DNA of 64,000 nucleotides, taken from assembly GCA_036172665.1 (NCBI GenBank), contig CM069870.1:29936001-30000000 (forward strand). Reading direction: 5' to 3'. The DNA comes from Prosopocoilus inquinatus (lineage: Eukaryota; Arthropoda; Insecta; Coleoptera; Lucanidae). Shown here one piece after another: positions 20,724 to 31,981 of this stretch; within the stretch, counting starts at the first letter, position 1; each line of letters starts with the position of its first letter. The notes beneath the pieces were generated by a model. It saw only the letters and a program-made list of their open reading frames with translations. It made no database searches and was not told the origin of the DNA. The position numbers and the translations under genes were made by a program.

Positions 20724-22235
20724 CACTGCTTCAATAAATTAACGCACCATGCAATAAAATAAGAAATTTTCGATTTTTTATTCAAAATTTATAGTAACTG
20801 ACATTCATATGAAATAGCTAAGCGTATGAGGTTAATTTTCCAACACTTATTTACATTTGATTATCACTTAAGGATGATTTCATAAAATTAAATGACATGC
20901 AAGTTCATTAACCAAAAAATCAATTTCAATTTTAATGTTTAAATTTCGATTTTATTCTTAAAGTGATTATTGTTTTTTGTTTTTGTGTTTCTTTGTCATT
21001 ATGCCACACGAATTTCGAAATTTGATCAAAGAAGTTTGCACTCAAGTAGTGGCATAGTTAGAATAAGACTGAACCTATTATCGAGTAGGAGAAAGATTCG
21101 GTGTGACCCAAATCTCAGTGTGCCGAATGGTACGAAGGTATAGAGATATTGGTAATTATTCTCGAAGGCCTAGGAAAGACAGACATAGTGAAACAGTCCA
21201 TGTTCAGACCATTTTTAGACAGTTTTTGCTTTAGAACAGAGGTTCTTTATAAGCAAAAATTTTTCAATTCGATCTAAAGGAAGTGCATGAGGTTCTAATT
21301 AGCATCGAAACTATTTGTTAACGTCTAATTTGATATGTCATGGGTCTGTTCAAGATCCAGCCTTATCTGCAGAACATCGCACAAATCACTTGGAATTTGT
21401 TAGATTTCATCCGATTTAGGTACAGGACGATTGGAGTCGAGTTCTCTTTGAAGACGAATCTAGATGTTTTTTTACAAGTGTGGTAGACGTGTTCATGTAA
21501 ACCAATGGCCAAATGAACGGTATGCTCACTGCAACATTTGGATACCACATTATTTGTCGGAAGCCTTTTTATTGCGTAAGTAAGAATTACTTTGATAGCG
21601 CGTACGGACGTAGTGATATTAAATAATGGAAAACTTATTTCCTTTCGGCACACAACGGACATCCTGCAACATCATGTCGTGCCATTTGTGCTCTATATCA
21701 GACGCATTTTTTTTATTAAAGCAAGATAATTTTCGACGCCAACGTGTTCGGAAAATTCAAAATCGCTTAGAGGAGATTGAAATCGATGCCATGGTTTATC
21801 CAGAAAGAAGTTCAGACCTCAGTCCCATTGAACATATCTGGGACACACTTGGTAGGCGTCTGAAAACACTCAGAGATTATCCAAACGAAGTTAATAATGG
21901 GGCGTTGGTTTGTGGAAATGTGGAAGGGATTGGAATAAAACGACGTAACTTCGCTTATTTTATGTGTGGATCGTCGATAACAATCTGTTATACCAAATAG
22001 AGGTCAAGATACCCCACATTGATGTCATTTATTCAAAAATTTTATTCTCAAATTTTTCGACTTTTGATTTTACTGGTTTGTATTGTTTATTTTTTACTTG
22101 TAAATGATGATTTTATAACACATTAAACAGTTGTTATAAAATTGTTTCAAATCAACGTCAACCTTTTCAAATTTTAAATAAAGAAAAGGAAAAATCTTAT
22201 TTTACTGAGTGGTACGATTATTTCTTGGAGCAGTG
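20724..22235 (+). mobile_element. Tc1-like transposon, full-length but degenerate
   Basis: Left end CACTGCTTCAATAAAT at 20724 and right end (complement CACTGCTCCAAGAAAT) at 22235 form terminal inverted repeats. The pairing goes on over TNACGNACCA and AGTAAAATAAG-type bases. The right flank is TA; the left flank is mutated. The 1.5-kb size and the transposase relic inside (21001-22000) fit a complete Tc1-like element. Confidence 0.75.
21001..22000 (+). pseudogene. Tc1-like transposase relic
   Basis: Text on the plus strand begins MPHEFRNLIKEVCTQ and then shows a helix-turn-helix region RVGERFGVTQISVCRMVRRY with the second half of a homeodomain-like fold. Next come DDWSRVLFEDESRCFF (first catalytic Asp region, near 21430) and KQDNFRRQRVRKIQNRLEE (second Asp, near 21722). 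SSDLSPIEHIWDTLGRRLK near 21810 carries the Glu that marks a DDE Tc1 enzyme. Stops and frameshifts occur throughout the first 600 bases, and the last open piece is 21626-22000. The protein is not functional. Confidence 0.8.
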
Positions 22236-22428
22236 TATTTAGAAAATCGAAAAAGTTAAGGTAATTACTTTCCCAAATTCTAATCGATAAAATATGCAAA
22301 TTTACTTCAATTTAACAGATTTAGACGAAAAATAACAAGAACGATTAGTGTAACCAATTCCACATATCATGAACATTGATTACGTTTAAAATTGTAAAGA
22401 AATTCTTAAACGAAATGTTTTGTAATTG

Positions 22429-22985
22429 TACAGGGTGCTGCCTTTTGAAACGCAACATAGGAAATCCCATGTTAATTTAAAGGTGTTCGAATGTGGGCTT
22501 CCCTAATTATTTTACAACAAATTTCCATTTGGGTTTTTTAAAGCACTCATATTTTTCATACGCGGAATTTTAAGATATTCAATAAAAGATTCTGTAACTA
22601 AATTCAATTTATAATTGTGTAATAATGTAATTTATATCAAACTATCAGCACACCCTTGATCAATGTTAGACTGGACAGGTAATTATAAATAGTCATTTTC
22701 ATCAAATCTATATAGAAAAAAACTTTTTCAGCAATTTATTTTAACATTACTGATCAAGGCCGCGCTGATAATTTAATATAAATTGAGTTTTGTTACTGAT
22801 CTTTTTTAAATATCTCGAAACTGAGCAAATGAAAGATTTTCAAATTTCACAGACAGATTCATCATGAAGAATTCTTTAAAAAACCTAATGGAATTTTGCT
22901 GTACAATAATTAGGGAAGCCAACATTCGAGCACCTTTAAATTAATATGGGATTTCCTGTTGCAATTCAAAACGCAGCACCCTATA
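22429..22985. mobile_element. Foldback MITE with TACAGGGTGCTGC ends, copy A
   Basis: Ends TACAGGGTGCTGCC and complement at 22972-22985 are inverted. The pairing extends inward, for example AACGCAACATAGGAAA and TCCCTAATTATTTTA on the left and their complements on the right. The two halves around CCTTGATCAATGTTAG and TTACTGATCAAGGCC are also inverted. No coding capacity. The same family is present at 31982-32423. TA flanks and the CAGGG start suggest Tc1/mariner-type mobilisation, which is inference. Confidence 0.75.
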
Positions 22986-24021
22986 TGTATAAGGACTGTG
23001 TTTATTGTAAACGTAAAGACAACTGACGAACTGACCATTTATTAAAAAAGAAAATTTGCTCCCAAAGTAGCTAAAAAATATTTATTTATTCATTTCTAAC
23101 TTTCTCAACATTCAGAGTGGATTTCCTTTGTTTATCAAAATTACTTTTCCTCTGCTTCCTGTTTTCTTATACAACTCGTAAAATCCACCGTCGAAACTTC
23201 TAGGGTTTCCCGTTATATATTTATTATGTAAATAAGTTCATACGAAGGAGTAACAACCTCGTCTTTGAAAACATGTATACTTAGCAGAGAGAATAGTTTA
23301 TGATTCATAATACAGACGATCACGGCGCAGTAGTCGTAAATATATATCTAAATTAGTGAATTTACATTTCTTTATAATCACTTTCGAATAATTAATTCCA
23401 AACGGAATGCGAACAGAAATGTAATAAATCTCACTTATTATAAAAAAAATATGAAATTACAAAAATAATTATTATTTTGAGTACTTTGTGAGCAGAAATA
23501 ACAAACTAGTGTGCATTATTCTAAACTTGTCAAGACATTCTAATCTAATACCCAAGTTAACAAAACACGAACAATGATTTTATTTTGTTATGCAACGTAT
23601 CCCTACTCTGCTTTTTAAAATAAACATATCAAAACATAGTAACCATAGGCCAATAATACCAATAATTTGTTAAACACTTAAACAAATTTAGATATTGTAC
23701 TTCATTTTATCTCAATACAATTACGTCGGCTGAAGAAAAATGCTTTATTAAATTCATTCTGAGGAATATATTCTGTAACACATCGCTGTAACAGAGAATG
23801 AACCCTTATTTATATGCCTTGAAAAACGGACGGATTTTGCACGCAAGCACAGAATTCTAACAAATATGGATTCAAATAGCAATTTAATCAAAATTGTATA
23901 GTGCTTATTTACTTTCGCAAATGTTGCAATGCAAGCAATGCAAGGTGCATAAGTATAATAATTCTTCTATCTAGGATAATATTAGAAATTGAAGTCGACT
24001 CTTGTACGATGAAAATTGTGA
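22986..24021. other. Unassigned AT-rich stretch
   Basis: No open frame of note, terminal repeat or RNA gene seen. Confidence 0.45.
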
Positions 24022-24130
24022 ATAAATGGTTTTTAAACTTTACCGGACAGGATTATCAATCGACAGTGAAACGTTGAAAGCTATTTCCATTTATAATTCT
24101 GTCCGGTTAAAGTTTAAAAACCATTTATTA
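24022..24130. repeat. Short foldback related to the 40.8-kb hammerhead palindrome
   Basis: Arms AAATGGTTTTTAAACTTTACCGGACAG and complement enclose AGTGAAACGTTGAAAGC. The order GAAACGTTGA, short gap, TTCTGTCCGGTT is the same as in the palindrome at 40786-41173, where it follows a complete hammerhead helix II. Here the CUGANGA core and helix II are gone. Confidence 0.6.
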
Positions 24131-24260
24131 ACAATATTACAATAATATTAAGAATTCATTGATGTTAGCACAAGATATTCTTTATTTATTAATTATCGAA
24201 TCATGCTGTGAAATCTATGGTATTCATGTAGAGTTGTAAACAATTAAATTTTGACAGTAA

Positions 24261-24435
24261 GGCTTAATTCTCCCACGAGCAGCGCGTCGCGTCGCGTTAA
24301 ATTTTTACATGTCATTTTTTGACAGAAAATGCTGCCGAGTGAGAATTGCTTCATTTAAAACCATAACGACTTTTAGAGGCAGCAAAATATCGCGACATGA
24401 CGCGACGCGACGCACTGTCGTGTGAGAATTGAGCC
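24261..24435. mobile_element. PIF/Harbinger-like MITE with GC-rich subterminal repeats
   Basis: Ends GGCTTAATTCTC and (complement) GGCTCAATTCTC are flanked on both sides by TAA, the three-base target typical of PIF/Harbinger. Just inside, both ends carry runs of GCGTCGCGTCGCG, also inverted. No coding capacity. Assignment to the superfamily rests on the target site and end sequence only. Confidence 0.65.
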
Positions 24436-24587
24436 TAATTAATGTCAACTTTTTTTGTTTTATACTGGTAATAATAACTATCAAAACAAATTTCCTCTAT
24501 CACGATTGGTTTCGGAAAAATATTAATAAATAAAATTCATATTGATGATACAATAATAACTAATTGTGTACTGCGGTGGAACGTATT

Positions 24588-25990
24588 TAGGAAGACTTCC
24601 GCTTCACTTTTCTTTTGTACTGAAATTTAGAACATTCTGAAATCAACGTCCAACAGTAGTCAGCAAGCATCTCGCTATTCCTATTTTCCTGATAGCATTT
24701 TTCAATGGTGGAAATGTCCTGATGAAATCTCTCCGCATGCTCATCACACATTATCGGCCAAGATTATGGGGAAAAAAGTTCACGAGCGAATGCTAGAAGT
24801 GTATTTAAGGCTCATGTTACTGCCTGATGCATTGTAACTTCTATTAAGTTCACTAACGATTTCCTCCAAATTTTCAGACTTTTTATTTCCTAAGAAAATA
24901 ATAGATAATAGACTTTTTGTGTCACGCTCTTAAATGCATTCCAAGCCGCCTGTTCTAAATCGCTTAAGATTATGTCAAATTCTCTATTTATTCTCTCTTT
25001 ATCAGTTATAGTAGGAAATTTTTGTTTAAGGTATTGAAATCTTGGTCTCTCTCTCTCTCTCTCAAATCTGATTTTATATGTAATGGCGGTAAAAGTATTT
25101 TGTGAAGTTTTTAGTTTTGCATTACCAACAAATAATGGAGTATCGTAGTTTTCTGATTGGTCATTGCTTAACAGTATAATGCAAATTTCTCGCTCGACTG
25201 TCATTCACATAGGCAACAGCAATACTTTGTGAATCCAAGTTGTAGACGAAGTAAAACTGCAACTACTTTGAGATCAGCAGTGATGATGATAAATTGTTTA
25301 ATTGATCTTATGAAGCAGATCGAGACGTGTCTTATTTTCATATGATTCCTTCATGATCAACAGGGATAGAAGGGTAGACGTTTCCTATATGTAAAAGGAC
25401 AGATTTTAAACTCAATTTCGAAGCATCTATAAAAAGACGCCATTCTTCCGGTTTGTGTTTGTAACCTAACGCTAGCATGAAATCGTCAACATTATTGCAA
25501 AATTAAAGACTTTTTCGGTTAAGAAGTACTATGACAATTCTTTCTGGCGATTTCGATATACAGAAATATACGTATCCGGATCTAACAGCCTCCATTCTTG
25601 TAGTCTTAATCCTAATAATTCTATTTCAGTTTTCAAATTGAGATCTCGAATTAGGGTCATTTAATTCCAATTGATTTATTAAATGAGGCGTGTGGTAAAT
25701 ATTCTTTATCCGAGTTCGACAACTTTGAAGCGTGTTCCTCTGTCTCGGTATCAACATCTTCACTCGAAACATTTACAGGGCGTCGTACTGGTAAAATTTC
25801 CGTATGAGGAGGTGAACGAGTGGCAAGTAATTTTATCCTTATTTTTCAAGACTTGAAGGTCTTGGTACAACAAAAGTAACAATCTGTCAAATAATTCTGT
25901 TCACGCCAAAGTATAGGCCTGACAAATAGCACAGCAATGTTCTTGCCATTTAACCAGCTTCTTAAAATAATAGCATATCGTGCACAGCAG
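24588..25990 (-). pseudogene. Relic of an uncharacterised repetitive arthropod protein
   Basis: The minus strand carries a string of conserved blocks in order, broken by stops and frameshifts. They are LLDPDTYISVYRNRQKELS (near 25580), ALGYKHK-like text then RMASFYRCFEIE (near 25440), IGNVYPSIPV-like text (near 25390), ADLKVVAVLLRLQLGFTKYC (near 25250) and ILLPPLHIK (near 25090). FNTLNKNF/FQYLKQKFP, LEQAAWNAFKSV and finally CDEHAERFHQDISTIEK and MLADYCWTLI (24640-24750) follow. I recognise this block order from large families of uncharacterised arthropod proteins that occur in many copies per genome. I do not know their function. Multi-copy occurrence suggests a mobile-element origin, which is inference. 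A (TC)n run at 25050-25070 interrupts the frame. Confidence 0.6.
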
Positions 25991-26194
25991 TTCTCAGACG
26001 GCCTACAACTTGTCTTGATTTTTAATTTAAAATAGAGCTCATACGCTTTTTCTATTAAAGGTGTAATATTCCATCAAACATTCCATTCATAGAAATCATT
26101 CAATGGAAGAGACTGTCGGCGCTTGGTGAAACATTATAATAATAAAGCAAAATAAAATAAAAACACTCGGTATTGTTTCACTTAATATAATTAG

Positions 26195-26245
26195 TACTCA
26201 ATGCACATTTCGGTCGTTATGCCATCTGCAGGAGTTATATTAAAA
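26195..26245 (-). ncRNA. Degenerate hammerhead ribozyme of the Penelope-like element
   Basis: Minus strand: CUGCAGA (one change from CUGANGA), an imperfect helix II with GGC and ACC, then GAAAUGUGCAUU. The last part gives a self-complementary helix III AUGUGCAU with G-U pairs. Position downstream of the endonuclease matches the terminal repeats of Penelope-like elements, where such motifs are known. The A6 to C change should abolish activity. Confidence 0.55.
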
Positions 26246-26302
26246 AACTAAACTAAAACCGACAGTGCGAACTTTTAAATATATTTCGCCTAAACTAATA
26301 AG

Positions 26303-27434
26303 TATTTACAATACATTTTTATGGGCACTGTTACTGCGGGGGATCTTAAAAACTAAGTTCTTGTTAACTAGGGGTGTATTTGTCAGATCTATTTGGTCAT
26401 TAAGCAGATTATCCGGATTCTCGGTAATTTCTTTGTAAATAAATATGGATTCTAACATGTTCATTTTATAACTTTTGTTCTCAACAAATAAAATTTCTAG
26501 ATTATAGGTGGTGTGATCACAATTCAGCAAATGATTAGCGAATGTTGAGTTCCTTGGTTTAATCTGGCTACTCTCATGTGTTCATCAAACCGTAGTTTAA
26601 AATTCCTTCCTGTTTATCCTATGTAACATTTATTACAGTTCGAACATTTCAATTTATAAATCCCTGACTTATCCTGTTTTAATTTGTTGTTTACAAGGGA
26701 TGATTTTATTGTGTAATTATTGTAGAATGCAGTTCTGTAACCTATTTTCTTAGCCAAATTGTTGATTTTTAAACTGACACTACCTAGATAAGGTAATTTG
26801 ATCCATTCTTTGTTATTCTTTTCTTCAGTGTAGTGGAATATTTGTTTTCTAGCCATAAACATTTTTGTTCGTTTCATGATTTTGCCAATTAGTGAGATAT
26901 TGTAACCGTTGTTGACAGCTATTGTTTTAATTATGTTCAGTTCGTTTTACTCATTGGGATATGTAATAGTCTATAAATCATTGAATTGAAAGCCGCACAT
27001 TTAATATTGAACGGGTGAGACGAATTATTGTGAGTTACTGTGTCTGTCTAGGTTGGTTTTCTATATATACTTAAGTCTAAAGAATTATTAATTTTTGTAA
27101 TAGTAAGATCTAAGAAATTAATTGAACCTTCGCTATTTTCTTTTTCGAGTGTAAACTGGATTTTTGAATTTAAACTGTTAAGGATTTCCAAAAGGTGATC
27201 TAATTGTCTATCTGTTTCTGACCAGAGACATAAAATATCATCAACATATCGGTGCCAAAAGATAACGTTTTTGATTAACTTGTTAGTTGAATTTAGAAGA
27301 GTTCTTTCGAAATTATCCATAAAGATTTCTGCTAGTAACGGTGAGAGAGGGGAACCCATTGGTAAACCCTGTTTTTGTTTATATATTTTATTATTAAATT
27401 GAAAATAATTCTGTTCAATACAAACTTCGAACAT
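26303..27434 (-). pseudogene. Penelope-like RT (C-terminal part) and GIY-YIG endonuclease
   Basis: The first open piece (27434 to 27048, 128 residues) has KQGLPMGSPLSPLLAEIFM and WHRYVDDILCLW, the RT motifs of Penelope-like elements, then NFLDLTITK and YRKPT. After stops comes a linker piece (26877 to 26614) with LPYLGSVSLKI. It runs into a GIY-YIG nuclease: SGIYKLKCSNCNKCYIG, a stop, then TGRNFKLRFDEH. The final piece (26530 to 26306) carries NHLLNCDHTTY and LESIFIYKE with the acidic residue expected late in the domain. The N-terminal RT half is missing. The enzyme copies RNA at nicked target DNA in intact relatives; this copy is dead. Confidence 0.88.
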
Positions 27435-27581
27435 ATTAAATATTTCTTTATCGTTATATAAAACAATACCGAGTGTCTATTTTATTTTACTTTACTATAG
27501 AAATCATGTTGAAACTCTCTTAATATTTTATGATAACTTACTAATAAAACTAAGTATCTTTAGATGTATTAAAATTTAATA

Positions 27582-27916
27582 TACAGGCTGTTTGGAAATT
27601 GCTAGTACAAAAAAACGGTAGTTGGTGATGGTGAGTTGAAGTCATGGGCAAAAAAAATCTAATAAAAATCATTTAGTTTTCGACTAAACCTCGACTTGGC
27701 CAGAATTGTTGGTGCCCCACTGAGTTAAGGTGTGACTGAGTTAAGCTGTCACAACAATCACAACTGGGTATATTATTATTACCAAAAATGAATGCCGCTT
27801 ACATAAATAATGAGTTGACGGACATGGTGATATTTTATGGAAAAAATAGGTTTCTTGGATTTCTCAGGACTTCCAGATGCTACAGTTTTTTTTGTACTAT
27901 TTCCAAACATCCTGTA
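27582..27916. mobile_element. MITE with TACAGGCTGTTTGG ends
   Basis: Left TACAGGCTGTTTGGAAATT and right (complement) TACAGGATGTTTGGAAATA are inverted repeats continuing over AGTACAAAAAAA and CTGTAG/CGGTAG, about 38 bases in all. TA-type flanks. No coding capacity. Tc1/mariner-like by end sequence. Confidence 0.7.
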
Positions 27917-28082
27917 GATTCAAAAATAAATATTCCTCAAAAGCCTAACGTTTGAAATTTTTGACAATATTTTTAGAATTAGAATGAAAAACTACATATG
28001 ATACAAGAAAAAATCTTATGACCAGTGTTCTTATTATATTTCACATTTATAGGAGTAAAGTTAAAAATACTAAATGTTTCTG

Positions 28083-28279
28083 ATAACTAGAGAACGGGAC
28101 TTGGTACGTGTAACGGTGGAAGGGAGGAGTAGGAGCGGGCGGTCGCACCTTCGCGTCCTGTGTTGATTTGAATCACAGTCCTACTAAATTTAAATCGACG
28201 CAGGAGGCGAAGGCGCCACCGCCCGCTCCTACTCCTCCCTTCCACCGTTACACGTACCAAGTCCCGTTCTCTAGTTATA
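28083..28279. mobile_element. GC-rich foldback MITE, copy A, 197 bp
   Basis: Ends ATAACTAGAGAACGGGACTT and complement. About 85 bases of each arm pair almost perfectly, including the GC-rich block GGAAGGGAGGAGTAGG, and enclose a short loop near 28180. Copy B lies at 39358-39553. No coding capacity. Its G+C content is far above that of its surroundings. Confidence 0.8.
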
Positions 28280-29408
28280 ACTCAAAAGTGTTCAGCAACT
28301 ACGTCGGCGAAATATGGATTATTAAGAATGAATAAGCTATGAAATATCCTAATCAATTTTTCAAAAAGGTAGGCCACCGAAGTGTAAATGTATGTCGTAT
28401 GCCAAATACAACGCTAAGCAGTTAGTTGGCAATTCATGTTTATGTTTTATGTTTTACCTTTCATGGCCTACCTTTATTAAAAATTTATTTAGACATATTG
28501 TACAAATTAACACTTTTTTATTTCATTTTTCAGTATATTATAATACAACGGCTAGAAAGTAAGCATAAGAAATAAAATATTTTATCTAGTCTAAACAGTT
28601 GCAAAAAATATATATTTTGTAATTTTGAAGATTCTAAAAATTCTATGAAAATTAATACCAACATTAGCAAGAATTATTATTGCATTATTTGTTAAGTCTT
28701 ATTGCATTTTTCGAAAATAAATGATAGTCGGCATTTATGGAATACCCATTCTTTGGGCCGTCATAAATTCTGAACTAAGATGCTGACTATTCAGATATTT
28801 TAATTAAAAATACTTTATGTTGTTTTCCAGCGGTTGCATATAATAAATTTAAGAAATATATATTTTTTGGGAAAATTATGTAACAAATTATAAAACATTG
28901 CATTTTCATGATATGATTTAAAATGGCGGGTAATATGGAATTGTCAGTTGGGGTGATATGAAATAAGGAAAAATATGCAACATTTTGAATTAATAAGGTG
29001 AAATACCAACTGTTGTACTAATCTACACTATAACAAACTAACTTTGGTGTAAGAAACACTTTCATTTAAAAAAAAATACCCTAAAATACATTTTTCTAGT
29101 ACCACACGAATACTTCCAAAACGATGAATTCACAAAATCATGTACTGTAAAGTTATGCAATCTTACTGGCTGAGAACATCTGTAGTAGTGACCTACAATA
29201 CCGAAATTCATGTTAATGCCAGAGTCGATTAACAGGTGGAGCCTCTTATTTTAAAAATACCGGTATTCCATATTAGCCGGTCTATTCCATACATGCCGTC
29301 TTTACCTTACATAAAAAATAATTATTGTATAGTTCACGTAGACAAAAATATTTAAAATTGTTTAAATATTTAATTGTGTTGTGTTTAATAGAGAAAACGG
29401 CGTAATTA
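28280..29408. other. Unassigned AT-rich stretch
   Basis: No gene or repeat structure recognised. Confidence 0.45.
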
Positions 29409-29797
29409 TACTGGGCGTTCCAAAACAACGTTTCAATATTTATAGACCTGTACATTTATAGGTACTTTAAATAAAATAAATGTTGCACATGTGCATATTG
29501 GAAAACTACATATGTATTAAAAGGATTTCCTTTGCCGACCCGATTTAGTATTAGACAACTTAATTTGAATTTTTCTCTAAACGTCCTTATAGGTCCTTTA
29601 CGAATAAGAAAGGTCATTTTGAATTTGTTGTAGTGTAAAGAGCAACGAAACAAATTATCATGCTATTACAATTGAATCGGTGTTATCTCGAAAACGATTA
29701 ATTTGCAGACCCAACTTTATTAAAACTTTCCCAACTTGTTTTCGGCCGTTACTACATGCTCCATGAATATTTAAATGTTGCTTTAGAACAGCCTGTA
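29409..29797. mobile_element. MITE with TACTGGGCGTTCC ends
   Basis: Left TACTGGGCGTTCCAAAACAA and right (complement) TACAGGCTGTTCTAAAGCAA are imperfect inverted repeats that continue over the TTTAAATATTCAT region for about 38 bases. TA ends. No coding capacity; the minus-strand open frame inside it is a chance frame. Confidence 0.65.
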
Positions 29798-30659
29798 TTT
29801 CCGTTCTTATAAGGTATGTCTGTGCATAATTTAATTAAGAATTTGTTTCGCACTATTTCAAATGCAATCTCAATTTTATATTTAACTACGAAAATGATTA
29901 GACAGTTGTACGTTAACAAAACGTTTTTTAATTAAAATTTAGAACGTATTAGACAGAAAATTATCTTCAAAATAATCTAATTAAAAAAACTGTATTCGTA
30001 ATAGTCAAAATGAGAAATAACATCTTGTTTCGAATGCGGAAATCCATTGCTCGAATACTATACAATCTCAGTGTGTCTTTTCTTACTATTCACCCACTTC
30101 ATGCGAGCTTCAAATGAATACTAATGACCTCTTCGTTAAAGAGCCACGCACGATTTAGTTTTATTGGGTAAAATCGCTTTTGCAACGTCGTGGAAAACCC
30201 AATTACGTTATAGTTTGTACAGGGTGTTTATTCAAAGCGAATTGCTTTTGTAAAACTGTTCAATACAGCCATAAAAATCATATGCCCTTTTTATTTCTTT
30301 TTTATACAAGGCAAAATCTTTCACTTACCAAATATCAAAATAATATTATACAGACTGTCTAAAATAACTTGTCAACTACAGGGACTTCCTTTATTATGTT
30401 AAAATATTGGTTAAATGAGAAAAAAGTTTCGCTTTTTAGCCTGCGTTAAAGACTTCACCAGATTTAAAATATTGATTACAATTGCATGATGAACTGAAAA
30501 CAACCAAACTTTTACTTGTTTAATATCTCCTTTATTTGTCAAAGAAATAAGTTAAAAAAAGAAATATCTACATCTTCCATTCATTCGACACATCACCAGA
30601 TTTTTTGTCTGATATTGTTTTTGTTTTTTTTTTATTCTGTCATGTCTAACTTTCTTTTA
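29798..30659. other. Unassigned stretch with one orphan transposon end
   Basis: GTACAGGGTGTTTATTC at 30218 resembles the left end of a CAGGG-type MITE, but no inverted partner was found. The rest holds nothing recognisable. Confidence 0.4.
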
Positions 30660-31931
30660 GGTTAGCCAAATTTTTAGATGAGAAAAAGATAATTTCAAGT
30701 GTACAGAATCTGCAGCACTAGAATTAATAGAATACATTCTAGCTAACATAGATGCCTATAATAAGACAATAGCTACTTTCTGCGATCTAAGCAAGGCTTT
30801 TGATCTCGTCGAACACAAGCGATTATTAGATAAAATATATTATTATGGCATCCGTGGAATTAGTCATAAGTGGTTGTCATCATATCTACAAGCCAGATCA
30901 CAGAGAGCAGAAATTAGATGTTTGGGTAAATGTAGTAGATCCTCATCACTTGATATTTACAAAGGTGTCCCTCAGGGGTCTATACTAGGACCAGTATTGT
31001 TTAATCTTTACATAAATGATCTACCTTTAAATCTAAATACTGTTAATAAATGTGTAATGTATGTAGATGACACTGTCTTGGTTAATTACGGAAAAAAACG
31101 TTAAGGTACTTTCAACTATGGCCAATAATGCGGTTGAGGATATGAAAAAGTGGCTTCAAGAAAATCAATTATTTCTAAATGAAACTAAATCTCAGTTCGT
31201 GGAATTTAGCACCAAAAATGCAAATGAATGCAATAAAGCAAAAATGATCTCTCTTCAACGTGTATCCACAGTTAGATACTTGGGTTTCGATTTGCATGAG
31301 AACTTTGATTGGGCTGAACACATAACCAATTTATCTAAAAAGTCAATAAAAATATATTTGCCTTAAAAAAACTTTCTTCTCTATGTGGCACAGAAACTTG
31401 CAGGATCTTTTATTTCAGTAAAATATATTCTCAGTTAAAGTACGGATAACTATTACTATTCGTATTATTCATAAGTTACCTTTTAGGTCATCATGTAGGA
31501 CTTGCTTTATGAAAAACGACTATTTAACTTTATCAAGTATGTATATTTATTCTGCAGCTGTCTATATTCGTAAAAAACTACATAGTTTTGAATCCAGCGC
31601 TGCAAGCGAAAACTGCAGCATACGTCAGCCATCTTTGCTTTTGCCAAGATGCAGATTAGAAATGCGTAGAAAAGGTCCTCTTTGCTCTGCTATTAGAATT
31701 TACAATAAACTTCCTAACAGGCTGAAAGAGGCTTCCTCTCTCGCTTTGTTTAAGAGTAACTTAAAATGTTGGCTTATTCGGGAGTGCTATTATTCTGTGA
31801 ATGATTTTTTTCTGGTAAACTAATGTATGTGATAAAGGTACACTGTTTAGTAAGTTTCTTTACAATTGTCCTAATTTTTTTTCCTCTGACAATGTCTATA
31901 TCTTTATATAAGATTTAACGACAATAAAGGA

Positions 31932-31969
<38 letters not shown>

Positions 31970-31972
31970 AGT
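30660..31972 (+). pseudogene. 5'-truncated Jockey/CR1-like LINE, RT domain and 3' end
   Basis: Blocks in order: LAKFLDEKKIISSVQ (near 30665), IATFCDLSKAFDLVEHKRLL (near 30770), YLQARSQRAEIRC, YKGVPQGSILGPVLFNLYIN (near 30960) and MYVDDTVLVNYG (near 31060, YVDD in place of YADD). A one-base change in an A7 run near 31090 shifts the frame. The text resumes with AVEDMKKWLQENQLFLNETK and VRYLGFDLHENFDWAEHI. After another break the C-terminal domain follows at 31509-31823, with GPLCSAIRIYNKLPNRLK. The element ends in an (ATT)n tail at 31935-31968, as in several LINE clades. It lacks the endonuclease, so it is a dead 5'-truncated insertion. Confidence 0.88.
31934..31970. repeat. (ATT)n 3' tail of the LINE
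   Basis: About twelve ATT units follow AACGACAATAAAGGA directly. Microsatellite tails rather than poly(A) are usual for CR1-like and some Jockey-like elements. Confidence 0.8.
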
Positions 31973-31981
31973 ATAGGAATA

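Larger units (their letters stand above)
26140..27497 (-). mobile_element. 5'-truncated Penelope-like element with inverted terminal segment
   Basis: A minus-strand Penelope-like element, RT to GIY-YIG endonuclease, is bounded by inverted copies of one terminus. AAAATAAAAACACTCGGTA near 26150-26176 is complemented near 27464-27490. An inverted piece of the terminal repeat joined to a 5' truncation is a known hallmark of Penelope-like insertions. A degenerate hammerhead motif lies in the 3' terminal segment (26195-26245). Confidence 0.75.
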
